Source of the DNA: Rhodococcus sp. IEGM 1379
GTDB taxonomy: Bacteria > Actinomycetota > Actinomycetes > Mycobacteriales > Mycobacteriaceae
DNA length: 43,315 nucleotides
Assembly: GCF_030056815.1 (NCBI RefSeq)
Contig: NZ_JASHKR010000041.1
Span: 1 to 43,315 of the forward strand
Direction: 5' to 3'
The notes under the pieces are model-generated. The model had not been told where the DNA came from and searched no databases. It worked only from the letters and a program-made list of their open reading frames with translations. Position numbers and translations under genes: made by a program. The number at the start of each line of letters is the position of its first letter. Positions within the stretch are counted from its first letter, which is position 1. Shown one piece after another: positions 30,356 to 41,565 of this stretch.

Positions 30356-30635
30356 CGACACCAAGCTTGTCGTACGCCTCCATGCACAGAGCAACAACCT
30401 GGACTCGGATGCTCGGCCGGTCCAGTGCAGGCTCGGGCCACGGAATTTTCACGGCCTTTTCCACCCCGTCGACGTCTGCAACCCAGTCGCCCGCAACCGA
30501 ATCGAGGCCCACCATCCACGCTGCGGTCGCGGTCGGCTCTGCAAAAGCCTGAACGATCGACAAATTGTCGGTCCCGTGATCACCGTTCATATGGCCGATC
30601 ACACCGGCAACGACTGCATCGTCAAAAGTTGTCAT
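30339..30635 (-). CDS. DUF2470 domain protein
   Basis: A 98-aa protein made of one DUF2470 domain, the small C-terminal module known from HugZ-like haem-degrading and pyridoxamine-oxidase-like proteins. The signature HMNGDHGTDNL lies at residues 15-25, followed by a hydrophobic AAWMVGLDSVAGDW strand pair and the C-terminal VQVVALCMEAYDKLG helix. Free-standing copies occur in actinobacteria, and a flavin/haem-linked role is only inferred. The Asp/His pair in NGDH is kept. It lies 61 bases upstream of hisH on the same strand. A tandem repeat overlaps its stop codon. Confidence 0.85.
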   Translation of the reverse strand: MTTFDDAVVAGVIGHMNGDHGTDNLSIVQAFAEPTATAAWMVGLDSVAGDWVADVDGVEKAVKIPWPEPALDRPSIRVQVVALCMEAYDKLGVERSEH

Positions 30636-30713
30636 GACTCGAGATCCTAGAACAGCGATTCAGCGCTACCAACGCGGCGACAACACAAACTTCACGGCCC
30701 AGAAAGGACACTT

Positions 30714-30737
30714 ATGGTCACCAGGCGCACCAAATAG
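30714..30737 (+). other. Possible 7-codon leader ORF before the beta-propeller gene
   Basis: AAAGGA (30703-30708) precedes an ATG by five bases; the ORF reads MVTRRTK and stops. It lies about 135 bases upstream of the propeller start, in a 237-base divergent gap that otherwise holds no gene. It may be chance. Confidence 0.2.
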
Positions 30738-30872
30738 AAATGTCCTATTGTGGCCAAGGCGAAATGGCGCACTGTGGGGAAATGTCGGATATCTTCCAAT
30801 GTGGTGGTTACCTTCCCGTGGCCGCTACGCGCCCCCTCGCAGGCGCGGACTACCCGGAAGGCACAAACTCCT

Positions 30873-32189
30873 TTGACCGTTCTCGATCGGCCACACTCGC
30901 AAAAGCGTTGGTCCCGTGCTGCCGCCGCATTCGGTATCGGCACACTCGCCGTCGCCATGACCCTTGGTGTCGGTACCGCATCTGCCGACACCGTCGACCC
31001 CACGCCGATCCCGGTCGGCTCTGAGCCGGCCGGAGTGGCGATCACCCCCGACGGCACCCGCGCCTACGTCACCAACTGGGGTGCCGGGACGGTGTCGGTG
31101 ATCAACACCAGCGACAACACCGTCACCGCCACCATTGCGGTCGGCGCCTGGCCACAGGAGGTGGCGATCACCCCCAACGGCCTCCGCGCCTATGTCACCA
31201 ACCGAGGCAGCAACACGGTATCGGTGATCAACACCGCCGACAACACCGTCGACCCCACACCCATCATGGTTGGCAGCTTTCCGATCGGGGTGGCGATCAC
31301 CCCCGATGGCCTCCGCGCCTACGTCGCAAACTTGGGCGGCACGGTGTCGGTGATCAACACCGCCGACAGCACCGTCGACCCCACACCCATCGCGGTCGGC
31401 GGGTCTCCCTGGGCAATGGCGATCAGCCCCGACGGCGCCCACGCCTACGTCACCCACCGGAACGGCGACACCGTGTCAGTGATCAACACCACCGACAACA
31501 CGGTCAACCCCACACCCATCACGGTCGGTCAAGGTCCGTCATCGGTGGCGTTCACGCCCGACGGCTTACGCGCCTACGTCACCAACCAGGAGAGCAACTC
31601 GGTGTCGGTGCTCAACACCGCCGACAACACCGTCATCGGCGCGCCCATCACGGTCGGCCAACTCCCGTACCAGGTAGCGATCGCCCCTGACGGTCTACGC
31701 GCCTACGTCGCCAACCAGACCGACGGCACGGTATCGGTCATCAACACCACCGACAACACCGTCACCGCCATCAACCTTCCTGTCGGTGGAAGGCCGTTCG
31801 GGGTGGCGATCACTCCCGACGGCCTCCGCGCCTACGTCACCAACAACGGCAACGCCACGGTGTCGGTGATCACAATCGAAATAGCTCCCACACTCACCGG
31901 GGCACCGACCGCGGGCGTCGTCGGTCAGCCCTACAGTTACGCCTTCTCTGTCACCGGACAACCGGCCCCCACCGTGACCGCAGTCGGTGCATTGCCCGCC
32001 GGTCTGACACTCACTGAAGCCGGCGTCCTGTCCGGAACCCCCACCGAGGCAGGGACATTCGCAGTCACCTTCACTGCGTCCAACGGCATCGGCACCCCCG
32101 CCACCCTCGACGCCACCCTCACCGTCACCGCAGCTCCGGAACCACCCTCAACAGGTTCGCTCGGATCGCTCGTGAGTTTCGGCTCCTAA
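30873..32189 (+). CDS. Secreted seven-repeat YVTN beta-propeller protein with C-terminal Ig-like domain
   Basis: A 438-aa exported protein. The TTG at 30873 is chosen because GGAAGG lies about eleven bases upstream and it yields a clean Sec signal peptide: basic SQKRWSR, a hydrophobic core, and a probable cut after TASA. The frame is open to a GTG at 30750, which would bury the signal. Seven repeats of about 42 residues follow, each with VAITPDGLRAYVTN and TVSVINTxDNTV cores, enough to close a seven-bladed propeller. Residues of about 350-430 form a He_PIG/Ig-like domain (LPAGLTLTEAGVLSGTPTEAG). No LPXTG or transmembrane anchor is present, so it should be released or held non-covalently. The ligand is unknown. 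It lies head-on to, and splits, the his genes, and ends seven bases before a strong terminator. Confidence 0.9.
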   Translation: MTVLDRPHSQKRWSRAAAAFGIGTLAVAMTLGVGTASADTVDPTPIPVGSEPAGVAITPDGTRAYVTNWGAGTVSVINTSDNTVTATIAVGAWPQEVAITPNGLRAYVTNRGSNTVSVINTADNTVDPTPIMVGSFPIGVAITPDGLRAYVANLGGTVSVINTADSTVDPTPIAVGGSPWAMAISPDGAHAYVTHRNGDTVSVINTTDNTVNPTPITVGQGPSSVAFTPDGLRAYVTNQESNSVSVLNTADNTVIGAPITVGQLPYQVAIAPDGLRAYVANQTDGTVSVINTTDNTVTAINLPVGGRPFGVAITPDGLRAYVTNNGNATVSVITIEIAPTLTGAPTAGVVGQPYSYAFSVTGQPAPTVTAVGALPAGLTLTEAGVLSGTPTEAGTFAVTFTASNGIGTPATLDATLTVTAAPEPPSTGSLGSLVSFGS

Positions 32190-32195
32190 CCTGCT

Positions 32196-32246
32196 GAACG
32201 TGAATCATCCCCGGGTTGCCATGCAACCCGGGGATGATTCACGTTC
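32196..32246. terminator. Bidirectional terminator with a perfect 24-bp stem
   Basis: Bases 32196-32219 pair perfectly with 32223-32246 around a three-base loop. It begins seven bases after the propeller stop and ends six bases before the stop of the membrane-protein gene on the other strand, so it can serve both transcripts. It should end the hisD-C-B transcript before hisH. Confidence 0.9.
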
Positions 32247-32251
32247 CACGA

Positions 32252-32397
32252 TCAGATGCGCAGCGCGCCTGCGACCGCCGCCAAAATCGCCAAGGCCACA
32301 AGAATTCCCGACGCCAATTTGTTGACCTTGAACATCGAGTACGCACCGCCCACGGCGATTCCGGCGCCGATGAACAACAGGTAGGTATAGAGAACGC

Positions 32398-32401
<4 letters not shown>
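32252..32401 (-). CDS. 49-aa two-helix membrane protein coupled to hisB
   Basis: The GTG at 32401 overlaps the hisB stop by four bases (GTGA). The peptide starts [19 protein letters not shown], has two hydrophobic helices (about residues 3-21 and 31-47) separated by a short polar [12 protein letters not shown] turn, and ends ALRI. I do not recognise a named family. The overlap, continuous open frame and position before a terminator make it a credible gene. The role in or near histidine synthesis is unknown. It resembles the 83-aa protein after hisH in topology, not clearly in sequence. Confidence 0.7.
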
Positions 32402-35464
<3,063 letters not shown>

Positions 35465-35504
35465 GAGAGTTCCTCTCGTACGCAAACGGGGGGCCTGAGT
35501 AGTC

Positions 35505-35533
35505 GATGATCGAAAACACAGAACTAACGTCAA
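35505..35533 (-). promoter_or_regulatory. Candidate his operon promoter
   Basis: On the minus strand TTGACG (35533-35528) is followed after 16-17 bases by GATCAT/ATCATC (around 35511-35505), about 40 bases before the hisD start. The -35 is good and the -10 is weak. Confidence 0.4.
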
Positions 35534-35534
35534 T

Positions 35535-35545
35535 TATCCAGGATA
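35535..35545. promoter_or_regulatory. Palindrome next to the his promoter -35
   Basis: TATCCAGGATA is an 11-base palindrome with one central base, immediately upstream of the candidate -35. It could be a regulator half-site pair; no regulator is identified. Confidence 0.35.
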
Positions 35546-35581
35546 GGCGCACCCTGTTTTTCACCGGTCCACGTGCGGCGC

Positions 35582-36064
35582 TCAGCGCAGGTCCGGGGTC
35601 CGCCTTCGAGCGAGCTCGATCAGGTCGTCGCGGCGGTCCGTCGCCACCGTGATTTCACGTCCGTCTCGGATCCTGAACGACACTCCGATACCGGGCGCAG
35701 CAAGAATCGTCCGTCGGCCGGCGCCGGTCATCCGGTAACCAATGCCCGATCCGACACTAACCTGAACCGGAGTCGCGGACTCGAGTTGGGACCACGCGAA
35801 CGACTGGTGCAGTCCGGGTCTCAACGCGACGACCACTCCGTCGTAATCAGTGTCGATGGTCACGCGAACTCGCCACAGGTACACAGCAGTCGCGAAGCAG
35901 ATGGCGACGGACAGTGTCCCGATCACATATCCCGTCGGATCTCCGTCGACAATCGCCACGAACCCGCAGACCGCGAGCAGGAATACTCCGAGAGCTGCGC
36001 AGAGCGCAGTCGTCAATTTCCGCAGAAGCGGTCCCAGTGGAACGGACTCATGAAACTCGTACAC
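35582..36064 (-). CDS. Two-helix membrane protein with PH-like C-terminal domain, unknown function
   Basis: A 160-aa protein. The GTG at 36064 is chosen because GGAGAAAG lies eight bases upstream, giving MYEFHESVPLGPLLRKL; the open frame runs to 36250 but the extension is unlike protein and overlaps the Emb gene. Two transmembrane helices lie at about residues 18-38 and 45-63. A cytosolic beta-rich domain follows (RVRVTIDTDYDGVVVAL... RIRDGREITVATDRRDDLIELARRR in pieces) that resembles small bacterial PH-type modules. No named family is certain. It diverges from the arabinosyltransferase gene and lies upstream of hisD on the same strand with 117 bases between. Confidence 0.7.
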   Translation of the reverse strand: MYEFHESVPLGPLLRKLTTALCAALGVFLLAVCGFVAIVDGDPTGYVIGTLSVAICFATAVYLWRVRVTIDTDYDGVVVALRPGLHQSFAWSQLESATPVQVSVGSGIGYRMTGAGRRTILAAPGIGVSFRIRDGREITVATDRRDDLIELARRRTPDLR

Positions 36065-36114
36065 GTCACTCTTTCTCCGGTCGAAGTTCTCGCAGCACGA
36101 CATATCGCTTACAC

Positions 36115-36135
36115 ACGCGTTTATAACAAACGCGT
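36115..36135. promoter_or_regulatory. Inverted repeat in the divergent promoter region of emb
   Basis: ACGCGTTT and AAACGCGT are perfect inverted arms separated by five bases (ATAAC), in the 95-base gap between the membrane-protein and emb genes. Position upstream of the emb -10 fits an operator. Confidence 0.45.
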
Positions 36136-36145
36136 CACGCACCGC

Positions 36146-36151
36146 TAGGGT
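36146..36151 (+). promoter_or_regulatory. Candidate -10 for the arabinosyltransferase gene
   Basis: TAGGGT ends eight bases before the GTG at 36160, so the transcript would begin at or near the start codon (leaderless). No -35 is clear. Confidence 0.35.
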
Positions 36152-36159
36152 CCAAAGTC

Positions 36160-39100
36160 GTGACAGACAGCGACGTGGCCAAGACCGCACCTCCCGCCGT
36201 GCCGAACCCACAGCGAACCACCGGACATTCTCGAGCTCGGATCGCGGCAATTGTCGCGTCCATTCTCGGCAGCATCCTGTGTGTATCCGTACCGTTCCTG
36301 CCGATCGAACAGGACACGGCGACAGTCAATTGGCCACAGTCGGGGTCCACCACAAGTGTCGAAGCTCCCCTCGTCTCGTATACGCCCATACGGTTCGAGG
36401 CGTCGATTCCCTGTGCGTCGATCAACGAGTTGGCGGATACCGGCGGAACCGTTGTGTCGACGGCTCCGACCTCTGCCGGTGACGCGCGCCGCTTCGGTTT
36501 TGTCACCACCGTCTCCCCTGAATCTGCTGACGCGCCCGCTCGCGTCACCGCAACCCTGCGTGATCAGGTGTTGTTCTCGATGCCCGCGGCGGATCTTGCC
36601 GGCGGTTGCGCACTCACACTTATTTCCGAACCGACCCGAACCGTGTTCGACGCCACCGGATCCGAATCGCGAATTCTCGACGGTGACTACCGTCCGCAAG
36701 TAGTCGGGGTCTTCAGCGACCTCGACTCCGCAGCGGCGGGTTTGAACGTGTCGATCGAGACGGACTCCCGCTTCACCTCGAGTCCGTCGACGATCAAGAT
36801 GCTCGCGATGGTCATCGGCGCTCTCACCATGATCATTTCGCTTTTTGCACTGCACCGCCTCGACAACCTCGATGGCCGGGGCAGCCGAAAGTTTCTCCCC
36901 GCGCGCTGGTGGAAATTCACGGGCGTCGACGGCATTGTCATCGGAACACTGGTGTTGTGGCACTTCATCGGAGCTACCACTACCGATGACGGTTACCAGT
37001 TCACGATGGCCCGCGCTTCCGAGCACGCCGGCTACATGTCGAACTATTTCCGGTGGTTCGCTGTCCCGGAAACACCGTTCGGAACTCCGTACTACAACAT
37101 CCTCGGGCTCCTTGCCGACATCAGTACAGCCAGCCCCTGGGTTCGTCTGCCGGCACTGTTGGCCGGCATCGCCACGTGGCTCGTCATCAGTCGTGAAGTT
37201 GCACCGCGCCTCGGCGCAGCAATCCGCGGAAACCGTCTCGCCCTGTGGACCGGCGCGCTCGTGTTCCTGGCTTTCTGGCTCCCCTTCAACAACGGACTAC
37301 GCCCGGAACCGATCGTTGCACTCGGCGTCCTCCTGACCTGGTGCTCAGTCGAACGAGCCATCGCGACCAGGCGTCTCCTGCCGGTCGCCGTCGCGATCCT
37401 GATCGCTGGATTCACTCTGACGGCGGGACCCTCAGGCCTGATCTGCTTCGCCGCCTTGATCGCCGGTATCCGTCCGATCATGCGCATCATCATCGAACGA
37501 GCTCGAACCACCGGCTATATCGCGGCCGTGGGGCCGCTGCTGGCCGCTGGACTGTCGATCCTCATCCCCGCTTTCGGCGATCAGAGTCTAGCCACTGTCA
37601 TCGAAATGCAGCGAGTCCACTCGATCTCCCCGAACCAGCCCTGGTTCGACGAGTACCTCCGTTATCAGTACTTGTTCAACATCTCGGTCGACGGTTCCCT
37701 GACCCGCCGATTCGGTGTGTTCGTCATGATCCTGTGCCTGGGCGTCTGCACCGCGATGATGCTGCGCAAGGGTGGCCGCATCCCGGGTCTGGCCGCCGGC
37801 CCGTCGCGTCGCGTCGTCGGTCTCACGATCGGCGCGTTGCCGCTGCTGATGTTCTCCCCCACCAAATGGACCCACCACTTCGGAATCTTTGCCGGACTCA
37901 CCGCAGTGCTGGCGATGATGACAGCGGTTGCTGTAGGGACCAAGCTTCTGCGTTCCCCCCGCAATCGCGCATTGTTCGCTTCGGCGGTTCTGTTCCTACT
38001 GGCGATCGCGTTCACCGGCAGCAACGGCTATTACTACGTCTCCAGCTACAGCGTTCCGTGGTGGGACAAGCCGGTCTCGATCGGCGGACTCGGCGCGAGC
38101 ACCGTCCTACTCGGTCTGACCGTGCTGATGCTCGGACTCGCTGCATGGTACTTCTTCCGTGAGCCTTACACCGTCGGGAAGGAACCGTCCGCGAAGCATG
38201 CTCGCTTGCTTGCCATTTCACCGCTGACAATCGCCGCCGGGGCCATAGTTCTCTTCGAAGTGCTTTCCATGTCCAAAGGCGTGATCACGCAGTATCCCGC
38301 CTATTCCGTTGGTCGTGCGAACGTCGACGCAGTACTCGGCCAAACCTGTGGTCTCGCCAATGACGTACTGCTCGAAACCGATCCGAATGCGTCGATGTTG
38401 ACACCGGTCTCCGGTGACATCGCGACAGCACTTTCGGCCGGCGGCTCCACTGGATTCGCCCCCAACGGGGTTGCCGGTGACCTCAGCGCCGACAAGGAAG
38501 CGTCGGCAACCGGTGGCGCGAACACCGTCGATACCGACGAGACCACAACCGGCAACTCCGCTGGAACCGGTGGTGGCGCCGGGCAAACCGGAGTCAACGG
38601 CAGCAGCGTGGCGCTCCCATTCGGCCTGGATCCGGCAACTACACCGGTTATGGGCAGTTACGGCCAGCCCGCGCCGGGCACCCTGACAAGCGGTTGGTAC
38701 CGACTTCCCGGTCTGGGCGAGAACGGCACCCGCGGAGACATCATCTCCATTGCCGCTGCCGGTCGCGTTCGATCCGTCGACAAAGACGAGATCGTCACGT
38801 ACGGCCAGAACGTCGAGGTCGAATACGGCACCGCACGAGAATCCGACGACATGGAGATCCTCGGACGCATCGCTCCGATCGATATCGGGCCGTCACCGTC
38901 ATGGCGAAACCTTCGGATACCGCTGGACCAGATTCCCATCGAGGCCAACAGCATTCGCCTCGTCGTCAGCGATAACGACACCAAGACGGATCAGTGGGTG
39001 GCCGTCACGCCGCCACGGGTTCCGCAGACACAGAAGTTGCAGGACGTCGTCGGATCGCAGGCGCCGGTGATGCTGGACTGGGCTGTGGGCCTGGCATTCC

Positions 39101-39414
39101 CGTGCCAACGCCCCTTCGATCATCGTGTCGGGATCGCCGAAGTTCCCGAGTACCGCATCCTGCCCGACCATGCCGGCGCGTTGGTCACCACTGCGTGGCA
39201 GGACCACTTCGGCGGCGGCCCGCTCGGGTGGATCGACCTGCTCCTGAGCGCCCAGACCATACCGTCCTATCTTGACAACGACTGGGATCAGGATTGGGGA
39301 TCGATCGAGAAGTACACACCACTCGATCCGAACGCAGTGCCGGCTCAACTCGACGAGGTACGAGTGGGGCGCTCCGGAATGTGGAACCCCGGACCGATGA
39401 CCATGGCCTTCTGA
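36160..39414 (+). CDS. Arabinosyltransferase of the EmbA/B/C family
   Basis: A 1084-aa GT-C glycosyltransferase that extends arabinan of arabinogalactan or lipoarabinomannan, using decaprenyl-phosphate arabinose on the outer side of the membrane. An N-terminal helix, then an extracellular beta domain (about 45-200), are followed by about a dozen further helices. The modified GT-C motif is TTTDDGYQF with Asp276/Asp277. NNGLRPEP, in the ethambutol-response region of the family, is intact. The C-terminal carbohydrate-binding part is tryptophan-rich (SWRNLRIPL, DWDQDWGSIEKY). A low-complexity Gly/Thr/Asn insert lies near 785-830. No Shine-Dalgarno is evident before the GTG. Whether it corresponds to EmbA, B or C cannot be fixed, so no symbol is given. 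Confidence 0.93.
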   Translation: MTDSDVAKTAPPAVPNPQRTTGHSRARIAAIVASILGSILCVSVPFLPIEQDTATVNWPQSGSTTSVEAPLVSYTPIRFEASIPCASINELADTGGTVVSTAPTSAGDARRFGFVTTVSPESADAPARVTATLRDQVLFSMPAADLAGGCALTLISEPTRTVFDATGSESRILDGDYRPQVVGVFSDLDSAAAGLNVSIETDSRFTSSPSTIKMLAMVIGALTMIISLFALHRLDNLDGRGSRKFLPARWWKFTGVDGIVIGTLVLWHFIGATTTDDGYQFTMARASEHAGYMSNYFRWFAVPETPFGTPYYNILGLLADISTASPWVRLPALLAGIATWLVISREVAPRLGAAIRGNRLALWTGALVFLAFWLPFNNGLRPEPIVALGVLLTWCSVERAIATRRLLPVAVAILIAGFTLTAGPSGLICFAALIAGIRPIMRIIIERARTTGYIAAVGPLLAAGLSILIPAFGDQSLATVIEMQRVHSISPNQPWFDEYLRYQYLFNISVDGSLTRRFGVFVMILCLGVCTAMMLRKGGRIPGLAAGPSRRVVGLTIGALPLLMFSPTKWTHHFGIFAGLTAVLAMMTAVAVGTKLLRSPRNRALFASAVLFLLAIAFTGSNGYYYVSSYSVPWWDKPVSIGGLGASTVLLGLTVLMLGLAAWYFFREPYTVGKEPSAKHARLLAISPLTIAAGAIVLFEVLSMSKGVITQYPAYSVGRANVDAVLGQTCGLANDVLLETDPNASMLTPVSGDIATALSAGGSTGFAPNGVAGDLSADKEASATGGANTVDTDETTTGNSAGTGGGAGQTGVNGSSVALPFGLDPATTPVMGSYGQPAPGTLTSGWYRLPGLGENGTRGDIISIAAAGRVRSVDKDEIVTYGQNVEVEYGTARESDDMEILGRIAPIDIGPSPSWRNLRIPLDQIPIEANSIRLVVSDNDTKTDQWVAVTPPRVPQTQKLQDVVGSQAPVMLDWAVGLAFPCQRPFDHRVGIAEVPEYRILPDHAGALVTTAWQDHFGGGPLGWIDLLLSAQTIPSYLDNDWDQDWGSIEKYTPLDPNAVPAQLDEVRVGRSGMWNPGPMTMAF

Positions 39415-39444
39415 TCTCTCGAAAGTCATGCGACTGGACACCTG

Positions 39445-39450
39445 TATGAT
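39445..39450 (+). promoter_or_regulatory. Candidate -10 for the GH1 gene
   Basis: TATGAT lies 14 bases before the ATG at 39465, in the 50-base gap after emb. A transcript would have a leader of only a few bases. No good -35 is seen. Confidence 0.35.
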
Positions 39451-39464
39451 CTAACCTCCCAGTC

Positions 39465-40769
39465 ATGGGAGCCACGTCAAGGTCGATTGCCTCTGCCCTG
39501 CTCGCATTTGCCTGTGCGTTCGGGGTGGTGGCGGCACCGGCGCAGGCCTCGGCGGCTTTGCCCGATGACTTTCTCTGGGGTGTAGCCACTTCCGGATTCC
39601 AATCGGAAGGTTCGTCACCGGACAGCAACTGGTCGCGTTATTCGGCCTCGGGCCGGACACACGACACGATCGGTGACTCGGTCGACTTCCGTCACCGCTT
39701 TGCCGAGGACATCGACCGTGCAGCTGATCTCGGAGCAAAAGTGTTCCGTTTCGGTGTCGAATGGGCCCGGGTACAACCGACACCCGAGACGTGGAACGAC
39801 ACCGAATTCGAGTACTACGACGACGTCGTCGCACAGATCCGGGCACGCGGAATGAAGCCGATGATCACGCTGGATCACTGGGTTTATCCGGGCTGGGTTG
39901 TCGATCAGGGCGGGTGGATGAACCCGAAAACCGAAGCGGACTGGTTGGCGAATGCCGAGAAGGTGGTCCAGCGATACTCCGGCATAGACGCCCTGTGGAT
40001 CACGATCAACGAACCGACCGTCTACGTACAACGTGAATTGACCTACGGCGGAATCGCTCTCCTCCAGGCCCCCGCAATGTTCGACGCCCTGGTTCGTGTC
40101 CACCGCGCGATCTACGACCGCATCCATGTCATCGATCCAGGCACCCGCGTCAGCAGCAACTTCCCTTTCATTCCTGCTGTGTCCGAAGCCGTCGACTCGG
40201 TTTTCACCGATCGAGTCCGCGACAAACTCGACTTCCTTGGTATCGACTACTACTACGGCGTGGCACTGAGCAATCTCACCGCCGCCTACTCCGCGATCGA
40301 CGAGTTCTATAACGTCACACCACAACCCGAAGGCCTGTACGACGCCCTGATGCGCTACTCGCGTAAATATCCCGAACTCGCCCTGTACATCGTGGAGAAC
40401 GGAATGTCCACCGACAACGGGAATCCACGGCCCGACGGGTACACCCGCTCGAATCACTTGAGCGACCACATCTACTGGATGGAACTCGCCCGCGAAGACG
40501 GCGCCGACGTCATGGGGTACAACTACTGGTCCATCACGGACAACTACGAATGGGGTTCGTATCGACCACGTTTCGGGCTCTACACCGTCAATGCTCTGAC
40601 CGACTCCACACTGACCCGGGTACCCACCGACGGCGTCGAGACGTACCGTCGGATCATCGAGAACAATGGCGTCATGGAAGACTACGTACCGGTCAAGGCA
40701 CCGGCATTCTGCTCATTGGTGGATCCGCCACTGAGTTGCATCAACACTCATCGACAGGGGTCGTCATGA
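39465..40769 (+). CDS. Secreted glycoside hydrolase family 1 beta-glycosidase
   Basis: A 434-aa GH1 enzyme with a Sec signal peptide (hydrophobic ALLAFACAFGVVAA, probable cut after QASA or ASAA). The mature enzyme starts LPDDFLWGVATSGFQSEG, the usual GH1 opening. The acid/base Glu183 is in TINEP and the nucleophile Glu311 in YIVENG; NYYWS-like GYNYWSITDNYEW near the C-terminus is also typical. GH1 enzymes are mostly cytoplasmic in bacteria, so export is notable. Substrates could be beta-glucosides or cell-envelope and plant glycosides, which cannot be decided. It follows emb by 50 bases and overlaps the next secreted protein by four bases, so these two are a coupled pair. Confidence 0.9.
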   Translation: MGATSRSIASALLAFACAFGVVAAPAQASAALPDDFLWGVATSGFQSEGSSPDSNWSRYSASGRTHDTIGDSVDFRHRFAEDIDRAADLGAKVFRFGVEWARVQPTPETWNDTEFEYYDDVVAQIRARGMKPMITLDHWVYPGWVVDQGGWMNPKTEADWLANAEKVVQRYSGIDALWITINEPTVYVQRELTYGGIALLQAPAMFDALVRVHRAIYDRIHVIDPGTRVSSNFPFIPAVSEAVDSVFTDRVRDKLDFLGIDYYYGVALSNLTAAYSAIDEFYNVTPQPEGLYDALMRYSRKYPELALYIVENGMSTDNGNPRPDGYTRSNHLSDHIYWMELAREDGADVMGYNYWSITDNYEWGSYRPRFGLYTVNALTDSTLTRVPTDGVETYRRIIENNGVMEDYVPVKAPAFCSLVDPPLSCINTHRQGSS

Positions 40770-41215
40770 CACATTTCAGGAAACTTGCTCTCACGGCAAC
40801 CGTCTCGGCAGCAATGATTTTCGCGGGCGGTGCGCTCGCAACCGCCGCGCCGACTCCGACCGACTCACCGCGTGAAGCACAGGCCCGCGCTTACATCGAC
40901 GCACTCGTTTCGCACGACGTCACCGACGTGCACTTCGCCCCCGACGCCACCCGCGTCGAAGCAGGTCTGCAGACCGGTTTTTCCGGCCCACAATTGAGCG
41001 CTGACCTCGACAACGGTGTGCAATACAGCGTAATTCAAGGCGTCCGCGACCTGCGAATGACCGAGGAAGGGGACCTCGTGACCACCGTGTATCTCCTCGA
41101 TGCCGGAATTCTCGGCACCAGGCTCGCCACGGTCGAGATCCGGGAAACTTTCGTGATCCGCGACGGCTTGATTCATACCATCGTGGCCGACATCATTCCT
41201 GTGTCACTTTCCTAG
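40766..41215 (+). CDS. Secreted small NTF2/DUF8021-like protein
   Basis: A 149-aa exported protein. The ATG at 40766 overlaps the GH1 stop (ATGA) and has AGGGG five bases upstream; the open frame further up is inside GH1 in another frame. The signal peptide is KLALTATVSAAMIFAGGALA with a likely cut after ATAA. The mature part (AQARAYIDALVSHDVTDV, FAPDATRVEAG, then alternating beta strands ending IRDGLIHTIVADIIPV) looks like an NTF2/SnoaL-type cone fold and recalls DUF8021 from memory. No catalytic residues can be named. Coupling to the GH1 enzyme suggests a joint extracellular role, for example binding or processing the same glycoside. Confidence 0.75.
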   Translation: MTHFRKLALTATVSAAMIFAGGALATAAPTPTDSPREAQARAYIDALVSHDVTDVHFAPDATRVEAGLQTGFSGPQLSADLDNGVQYSVIQGVRDLRMTEEGDLVTTVYLLDAGILGTRLATVEIRETFVIRDGLIHTIVADIIPVSLS

Positions 41216-41565
41216 TTCGGACACAAAAAGATAGCTCGGTCGCGCCGCGATTGTGGTCGAGCGGATCTAGCCGACCTTCGAAGAACCCAAGCGCGGCGTC
41301 CGAGGTGGCACCGAGTGGGATACCCAGCCAGCCAGTCCGTCCTACGAACCTAGCGTGATCCCGACCAAAGTGCCCAGCCCACATCGCCTACCTACGAACG
41401 ACAACCAGGAGACCGTAGGAAGAACCGGGCCACTCGCCCGGCCGCGATCGGAGGAAAAGCGTCGGGCGAGTGTGGCAGGTTCTCCGTCGCGTTCGGTCAA
41501 TACAACCGTTACGACCGAATCGGTGGGACGTGTTGACCGGACTACGGAAGTTGACCCTGATAGAG
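41216..41565. other. Gene-free stretch before the lipase remnant
   Basis: No ORF here has a ribosome site or a recognisable product. An imperfect inverted repeat (41429-41440 with 41463-41476, two-base bulge) and two copies of CCTACGAAC are visible. The stretch probably includes the deleted or scrambled 5' part of the lipase gene. Confidence 0.5.

Noticed and set aside
30740-31024. Plus-strand ORF with repeated Cys-Gly motifs (MSYCGQGEMAHCGEM)
   Set aside because: It overlaps the signal peptide and first blade of the propeller in another frame and ends in arginine-rich shadow sequence; the cysteine pattern is short and probably chance.
41429-41476. Imperfect inverted repeat in the gene-free stretch, considered as insertion-sequence end
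   Set aside because: Arms have a two-base bulge, there is no transposase remnant and no target duplication was found.
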